Positions 58,677-64,000 of a DNA stretch of 64,000 nt are shown in pieces. The notes beneath the pieces were generated by a model. That model was not told the origin of the DNA, did not search any database, and saw only the letters and a program-made list of their open reading frames with translations. Source of the DNA: Drosophila persimilis (taxonomy: Eukaryota > Arthropoda > Insecta > Diptera > Drosophilidae); assembly GCF_003286085.1 (NCBI RefSeq), contig NW_020825367.1, positions 310,001 through 374,000 of the forward strand. Direction: 5' to 3'. The position numbers and the translations under genes were made by a program. Each line of letters begins with the position of its first letter. Positions within the stretch are counted from its first letter, which is position 1.

Positions 58677-61342
58677 TTAGGTTAGCATATCGCCCAGAGA
58701 GTCCTTAAGCGATTGATAAATTTGGTATTGTTGATCTGGCTTTAGATTGTATATCTGTGTCAGGAGCTTCGCCGGCGATGGGGTTCTGATGAAGCTCGAT
58801 ATATAAACGTTGACAAAGGTGGCCATCAGAAACTGGCAGTCGAAGCGGTCCATGATGCCGCCATGTCCAGGAATCATGTCACCAAAGTCCTGCAAAAAAA
58901 AATTTATCCATAGTTCATTGCTTGAAACAGGTCTTGCGAGCTCAAACCCTCACCTTGATCTTAAAAGCTCTCTTAAAACCGGAAGCAAAGAACCCGCCGA
59001 AAGGTCCAATAATGGAGCTGAACAAGCTCAGAGAAATCGAGTGCCAGATATAAGGATAAACGTTCAAGGACTTGCCAATGCCAAACTTAAAACCAAAAGA
59101 GAAACACATTAAACATAAAATATTAATCTGGAGAAAGTTTGCTGTACGTACCACCTTCAGGCTGTATTCCTGCGGCGTGAACAGATAGCTGGGCACACAG
59201 CTCATTGTCATACGACCCAGTTCCTCAGAGTATTGTATGGGACATATGAAGTACTGGTAGTTGCACAGAAAATAGGAAAACAGAATGCCGAAGAGGACTG
59301 TGGCAAAACCACCACCAATGAAGCCCTCCCAGGTCTTCTTGGGGCTTAGCTTGATGAGGGGTGTGCGTCCAAAGAAGAAACCAAACACATAAGCCATGAC
59401 ATCATTGCAGACAATCATCGATACGGGCACAATGAACCAAATGAGACCCTCGAATATGTTCTGTATTATGAGGTAGCTCTGGGTGACGACAATCAGCAGC
59501 GAGACGTGTGTCCAGGCAAACAGGCTAAACTGTTTGATGTAATACTTCTTCACAAGCGACAGCACAAACCAAACAAAGCCAATGATGTACAGGGCGAACG
59601 AAAGGAAGCGATGGTAGGTCACCAGAAACTTGAGATATTCCTGCAAGGGGATTTACCATTGGGATGAGCCATTTCTAAAATATAAAAGGCTGCCTTTCTT
59701 ACCACACGATTGATGACCACGCCGAAGTAATCAACCAGATTCTCGCCATAGAAGAAGTAATTGGATGTAAGCAGAAAGTACCAAGAGAGACTGCGGAACC
59801 AGGGAAGTCCGTGTATGCGATAAACTTGGTAGCCAATCGAGATGATCTCCTGAAAGCACTTCACCTGCACTAGCAAAGTCTGAACAAGGGAAAGCAAATA
59901 ATAATTTAGTTTGATTCTCTTCCACGGCAAAGGCCATTGAACCCACCGTGATCATCAAGGCCAGCGGGCCGCCGTAGATGATCAATGCGAAGCCACAAAT
60001 CATAATCCATGTGAATATGCCGCGAATGACCCAGTTCTTCCAACTACCAAATGGAAAAACTATTATTATTATTTGTAATTATCAAAATATTTGCCACCCC
60101 ACCCACTTTCCGCCGACTGCAGCCAGCTGTGGGGCAAATGTATTTTTGGAAATGATTCGAAATTCTTCACATACCGATCGGGTAAATCCTTGAGTGCCGA
60201 ATCCAATAGCTCTGGTGTCTTGTCCGTGCCCTGGGGTAGATTCTTGGCCAGCTCTTCAACGAACTTCTCCTCGGGAATTTTCTCCTCCTCAGAGTCCACC
60301 TGCGGACCGGGAAACCAATTAGAATTGCAATTTGTCTGGTTAAATGGCCCCTCGGGGCAGGGGGTGAAGCTTATACATTTTAACGAGGTGCCGTTCAAAG
60401 TCCAAAATATATACTACTGCTATATACCCATAATCAGAATATCAGCCAACGATATGCCGCCATTTATCCAAGACACACACACACGCACAAACACAGAAAA
60501 ATTGTGGGATTTTCGGTGGCGTGTTTTGTTTGGTGCCAAATTATTGATAAGAAGCCATGTGGGGGGAAGGGAAAGAAGGTTCGCTTATCAGAGAGACGGA
60601 AAAAAGCCGGAACCATTGCAGAAAGCATACGGGGCGCAACGGGGCGACCTCTCTCTTAAGGGGTGGGCGCTTCCGTAATGGCTGGAATCCACTATAATTG
60701 GATTTGCACGAAATAATGGCGTTACATTGCTTCCACGCGGTGGATGGGGGTGGTAGTAGGGGGTTGGGGTCTAAGTTATTGGTTTTTCGCCTGCTGGCCT
60801 GCGCTCTCAATCGGTCTCTCTCTCTGTCACCCCTGCGACCAAGGTGTATTAATACCAAGTGAGACACTCTGCCAGAGGGCGCTCTCTGAAGGGATAATAT
60901 ATTTCAACCGTATTTTTTTTTTGCATGCTGAGAAAGTAACAAAAGACCAGAGAAAATAGATAGATCAAGAGAGCGGGAAGTTCCCACCTCACATAGATGC
61001 ACCCTAATTGCGCCCACCTGATTTTGCGTCAGAGAATAACAAAACACACACACAACGCACCCAACAGATGTGTGTACATACATTTCTACTGGTATGGGTA
61101 TACACACATTTGTTTCTTATGTTTTTTTCTTTGCGCTCCAATGAATTATGCAAATGGAATGGGGAACGAGGCAAGGAATTGCTCTGCTCCACATAGGAGT
61201 CATTGCCTGGGCATCAGTAGCAGTCAGCTAATTGGACACTTACATGGTCTGAAGAATCAGCTGCAGACGAGTGCCGTTTCACAGAATCAGATTGACCAGC
61301 AGCCTCACCGAGGCCCTCCTTTCTGCGTCGCACTTCGGCCAT
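58677..61342 (-). CDS. CdsA: CdsA, phosphatidate cytidylyltransferase (CDP-DAG synthase), 443 aa
   Basis: Integral membrane enzyme of the endoplasmic reticulum. It makes CDP-diacylglycerol from CTP and phosphatidic acid, the precursor of phosphatidylinositol; in flies it supports PIP2 regeneration in photoreceptors. Exons (minus): 61342-61244, 60299-60175, 60043-59947, 59879-59703, 59640-59152, 59085-58954, 58889-58677; 1332 nt in frame. The N-terminus MAEVRRRK is hydrophilic and acidic. About eight membrane segments follow from residue 80 on. The CDS family signature is intact across the exon 6/7 junction ([21 protein letters not shown], then MDRFD). Exon 5 could end three nt earlier (AAG/GTGGTA), but GTACGT is the better donor. 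Length matches animal CDS enzymes. Confidence 0.95.
60300..61243 (-). other. First intron of CdsA
   Basis: Donor CAT/GTAAGT at 61243 and acceptor GGTCCGCAG ending at 60300, phase 0. It contains (CA)n near 60474-60485 and other CA/TG-rich parts. Frames of 100-195 codons within it are not supported. Confidence 0.6.
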
Positions 61343-61496
61343 TATTCTATTTTCACCGTATGCCGCAATTGATTTCGGTATTGACTTCACTTCGCACAAG
61401 CAATTTCAATTGCACTTGCAGTCCGCGTCTATTCGTAGTCACAAAAAAAATATTTTAGTTGTCAGTCAGAGTCTTCTCGTTCAAAAAATGTAGAAG

Positions 61497-61507
61497 CAGT
61501 GTGACGG
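61497..61507 (-). promoter_or_regulatory. Motif-1-like site (CCGTCACACTG) upstream of CdsA
   Basis: On the minus strand CCGTCACACTG differs at one position from the Drosophila core-promoter Motif 1 (YGGTCACACTR). It lies 155 bp upstream of the CdsA ATG, between the gene and repeat copy B. TATTGATA, one base from a DRE, is adjacent. Confidence 0.45.
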
Positions 61508-61960
61508 ATTTATTGATAAAATATACGGTCCGACCCTCAGAAATATACCAAAATATACTGTCTCATTTGAAAAATATACCGTAAATGTACAGACAAATTC
61601 AAGTTATATTTTACATATTCCTCGTTTTTGATATTACGTCGAAGATTACTAGCTAGATAGAACCCTCAGTCCTGCCCACATAATTTCATCCAATTAATGG
61701 ATCAATTTTCTACTTGACTGGCTTATTAAAATTTTGGTTCCTCAACAACAATATAACGTCTCGTATGATGAAAACCCGAAGTTAGCCCACTTAAGCCCCC
61801 TTTATTTAAACAGTTCAATGACTTGAGGTAAATAGCGGAAAATATTACTGATTGTAAATTCTTCTTTTAGATCTATGCCATCTTTGCTCTGAAGTTAAAA
61901 AAACAGCACGATATCTTTCAACTGAACGTCGCTAAAATGAGGCAATTCTAATTATTTTCG
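61508..61960 (-). repeat. Dispersed repeat copy B at the CdsA promoter
   Basis: It carries GGTCCGACCCTCAGAAATATACC, AAATATACCGTAAATGTACA, AATTCAAGTTATATTTT, CCCACATAATTTCATCCAAT and TTGACTGGCTTATTA. This matches copy A at 49.8-50.1 kb block for block. It continues with a GAAGTTAGCCCACTTAA block that is also found in copy C. Confidence 0.8.
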
Positions 61961-62019
61961 GTGGAAAATTAAAATAACCCCTTGGCTTATAAGCGGTTAA
62001 TCGTTCTCCATCAAGGATC

Positions 62020-62510
62020 GGAAACCATATTGCTTAATTTTGATGTTCCGTCAAATATTATTAGCTATATAAAAAAAAATTGCCCACATAATTTTATCGA
62101 ATTAATAAACCTATTTTCTAATTGACTGGCTTATTGTAAACATTTGCTTTAGTTGGATTTAGTCTAAAAAAAGGTTTTAGCAAAAATTTGTAGAAATAGC
62201 ATTTCTACACGGCTTCTACATTGGTTCAATGGACAAGAGGGTGAGTCCATAACGCGACTTGAAATATACTAGAAAATACTATGAAAAGTATACCACTTAC
62301 AAGGTGTCTGACGTAGACATGGTGACGTAAAATATACGGTCTGACCCTTAGAAACATACCAAAAGATACCGGCTCATTTTAAAAATATACCGATGTAAGA
62401 CCGAAATTAACCCACTTAACCCCCTTCTATTTATGCGAACATCTTGAGTGAAACCGCGAAAAATAATTTTATATGCAGATTCTTCTTATGCTTTCTTCTC
62501 TCTACTTAAC
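62020..62510 (-). repeat. Dispersed repeat, partial copies C
   Basis: Two partial blocks. 62030-62160 repeats TTTTGATGTTCCGTC, CCCACATAATTTTATCGAATTA and CTAATTGACTGGCTTATT. 62328-62510 repeats ATACGGTCTGACCCTTAGAAACATACC and then AAATTAACCCACTTAACCCC. The rearranged order suggests nested or tandem insertion. Confidence 0.7.
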
Positions 62511-62608
62511 AAAAAAAAGATGCATTGATGCATTGTACCTGAATGCCTAGAAGTCTTTAACTTTTACACCCTTCGTGGATATATATTTATACACCCCTTG
62601 GGTGGGGT

Positions 62609-62842
62609 CAAAATGGGGTTAATTGGTTAGCAGAATATTGTGCTAAGACAAAGATTTTGCTAAATTGCGAAGAGAGAGAAGGACAAGAAGTTTTATATGA
62701 AAAGGTTGCTAATCTTGAAAAGGTGCATCTGGATTTGACAACGGAAAATTCGGACTTATGCGATACTGCTGAGAAGAGGGAGGATGTCAAGAAAATTAAT
62801 TTTCTTGGCCTGCTCATGTTTTTGGCACCGTTGTGGCGGTAA
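62609..62842 (+). other. Unrecognised coding-like frame, possible coiled coil
   Basis: The frame has no ATG before an internal Met but stays open for about 78 codons and reads as Glu/Lys/Leu-rich, helix-prone protein (YEKVANLEKVHLDLTTENSD) with a hydrophobic end (FLGLLMFLAPLWR). It is flanked by repeat copies on one side and a decaying zinc-finger gene on the other. It could be a fragment of a mobile element or of a host gene; no family is recognised. Confidence 0.3.
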
Positions 62843-63251
62843 TATTTTTTGTTAATTTTGGCAAAGTATTACATGCATTGCTTATAAGTATAAGCAAGCT
62901 AAAAATCCATTTTCATTCGATTTTGAGTATATGTCATAGAAAATTCCACAAAATTACAGAAATCCATCATGTCATGCAGAAACAAAATTAAAATGGCGCT
63001 TTCAGTGGCGGCCTAACAACCGATTTTTTTCAAATTTTCTTTCGATAAGTCGGTTTGATATGTAAAACAAAATCGTATAGGTAAAATGTTCTCCTTTTGA
63101 ACACAGGCCGACTTGGACGGAACAATATTTTTTCGCGTCTAATTTTACAATTCAAAAAAGCCGCATTTGGTGAGTTATTTGTTTTGTATTTGATTCTCAC
63201 ACTTCTATTTACGTTCCTGTACGGTTCTGCATTTACTTTAGATACGTTTCC

Positions 63252-63727
63252 ATGGAGGAAATATGCAGAGTTTGCATGGGTTCCCATGCATTCGGACCGT
63301 TCACAAACATTTTTGTGGAGCGCCAAGAACTTGTCATTACCATTGCTGTAATGATTGAAGATGTTACCGGGTACCAGGTTCGGCGGGGGGACTCGCTACC
63401 AGAAGTCGTATGCCCGCCCTGTCTTCACGATGCAGAGAATGCTTTTAGGCTTGTGAGAACCTGTAAGCAGAACGAAAAACTCCATTTCTCACGAATGGAG
63501 CAGAATAAAGAAGAAGACATATCTTGCGACCAGACCACCTGCTCGAGTGCATTTATAAAAAAATATGAACTTACCAAACACACCAGTACGCACACGGGCG
63601 AAATCCCTAAAAATGCTCCGCCTGCTCGAATGGATTTGTGAAAAGATATTCACTTTAAAGACACACCCGTACGCACGCTGGTGATCTATTTCCAAAGACA
63701 CACAGCGAGAGTGAACGTAATTTCTAG
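63252..63727 (+). pseudogene. ZAD zinc-finger gene, truncated/decaying
   Basis: The ATG at 63252 opens a 129-codon frame. Residues 1-75 form a zinc-finger-associated domain (ZAD): CRVC near residue 5, PEVVCPPC near 52, then a helix with FRLVRTC. Genes of this class are usually DNA-binding transcription factors with several C2H2 fingers. Here one finger follows (C-x4-C-x12-H-x3-H, ending HTSTHTGEIP). Then the frame shifts by one base in an A5 run at 63609-63613 and ends. In the shifted frame a second finger is clear (CSACSNGFVKRYSL, then RHTRTHAGD) but is broken by TAA at 63656, and ends at TAG 63725. I infer loss of the finger array; a short ZAD-only protein could still be made. Confidence 0.6.
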
Positions 63728-63852
63728 TTTGTACTCATTAAGATAATAAAAAAATCATTGAATTCAATAATGTCTCGATACGTTTACTCTCTTTATATAG
63801 CAAACACATACAAATTCATAATACTATACTATACACATTCTAATGGTCTCAG

Positions 63853-63973
63853 GGAGCAGATCAGCTTACTGAAAAATCATCTGTTTCCAGCCCACGCACC
63901 AGGTTCCCTGCTCAGCACCGATAATATTGAACTGGAAAACAGCCTGCGTCTTGGAGACAATACCGACGGGTAG
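63853..63973 (+). other. Possible terminal coding exon at the window edge
   Basis: After an acceptor-like TGGTCTCAG (ending 63852) the frame reads EQISLLKNHLFPAHAPGSLL and on to a TAG at 63971-63973, with C/G-rich third positions. The start is helix-prone, with Leu spacing that would suit the end of a coiled coil or zipper. No upstream exon of the same gene is identified, so it may equally be a decayed fragment. Confidence 0.3.
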
Positions 63974-64000
63974 AAGAGATTAAACTTTCTTTAACAATTG

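Noticed and set aside
60091..60678. 195-codon plus frame antisense to CdsA exon 2 and intron 1
   Set aside because: Overlaps a verified coding exon on the other strand and continues into CA-repeat DNA.

Overview
The window is nuclear DNA of a fly of the genus Drosophila, most likely of the obscura group (pseudoobscura/subobscura type). The evidence is: short GT-AG introns of 57-86 nt, CAG/CAA (opa-type) runs, dense microsatellites, DRE (TATCGATA) core-promoter sites, and a degenerate copy of an interspersed repeat that I recall as abundant in obscura-group intergenic DNA (13.2-14.3 kb). The gene order mus301 - FHA/SF1 helicase - CdsA fits the melanogaster 3L 66A-B region (Muller element D). 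That placement and the species call come from memory, not from a search.

Layout. 1-21.2 kb: no convincing gene, only AT/GC-variable non-coding DNA with micro- and minisatellites and two degenerate transposon fragments. 21.3-27.05 kb (+): a one-domain chitin-binding (CPAP1-type) protein with a TATA promoter and a probable 5'UTR intron; its frame carries one in-frame TGA followed by 245 more open codons. 31.4-32.1 kb (+): an intronless gene for an 87-residue membrane protein. 32.65-32.86 kb (-): a coding-looking small ORF. 42.0-46.15 kb (+): a second, much longer CPAP1-type protein (937 aa), possibly with a remote non-coding first exon near 35.7 kb and a predicted alternative C-terminus made by removing 724 nt from the last exon. 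46.19-49.74 kb (-): mus301 (HELQ-like DNA repair helicase), reconstructed in seven exons, 1052 aa, with one GC-AG intron. 50.86-57.50 kb (+): a large nuclear FHA-domain protein with a senataxin/Upf1-like SF1 helicase, six exons, 1844 aa. 58.68-61.34 kb (-): CdsA, CDP-diacylglycerol synthase, seven exons, 443 aa. 61.5-62.5 kb: copies of a dispersed repeat that also lies just upstream of mus301. 63.25-63.73 kb (+): a ZAD zinc-finger gene that is truncated or decaying. The last 150 bp may hold the final exon of another gene.

Functionally there are three themes. Two secreted chitin-binding cuticle-type proteins share an intron position. A divergent pair of nucleic-acid helicases (mus301 and the FHA/SF1 protein) shares a 1.1-kb DRE-bearing intergenic region. 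CdsA supplies phospholipid precursors for phosphoinositide resynthesis. The most interesting points are the TGA-interrupted 3' extension of the first CPAP1 gene, the exitron-like alternative C-terminus of the second, the promoter-proximal repeat family at mus301 and CdsA, and several small coding-looking ORFs with no recognisable family.
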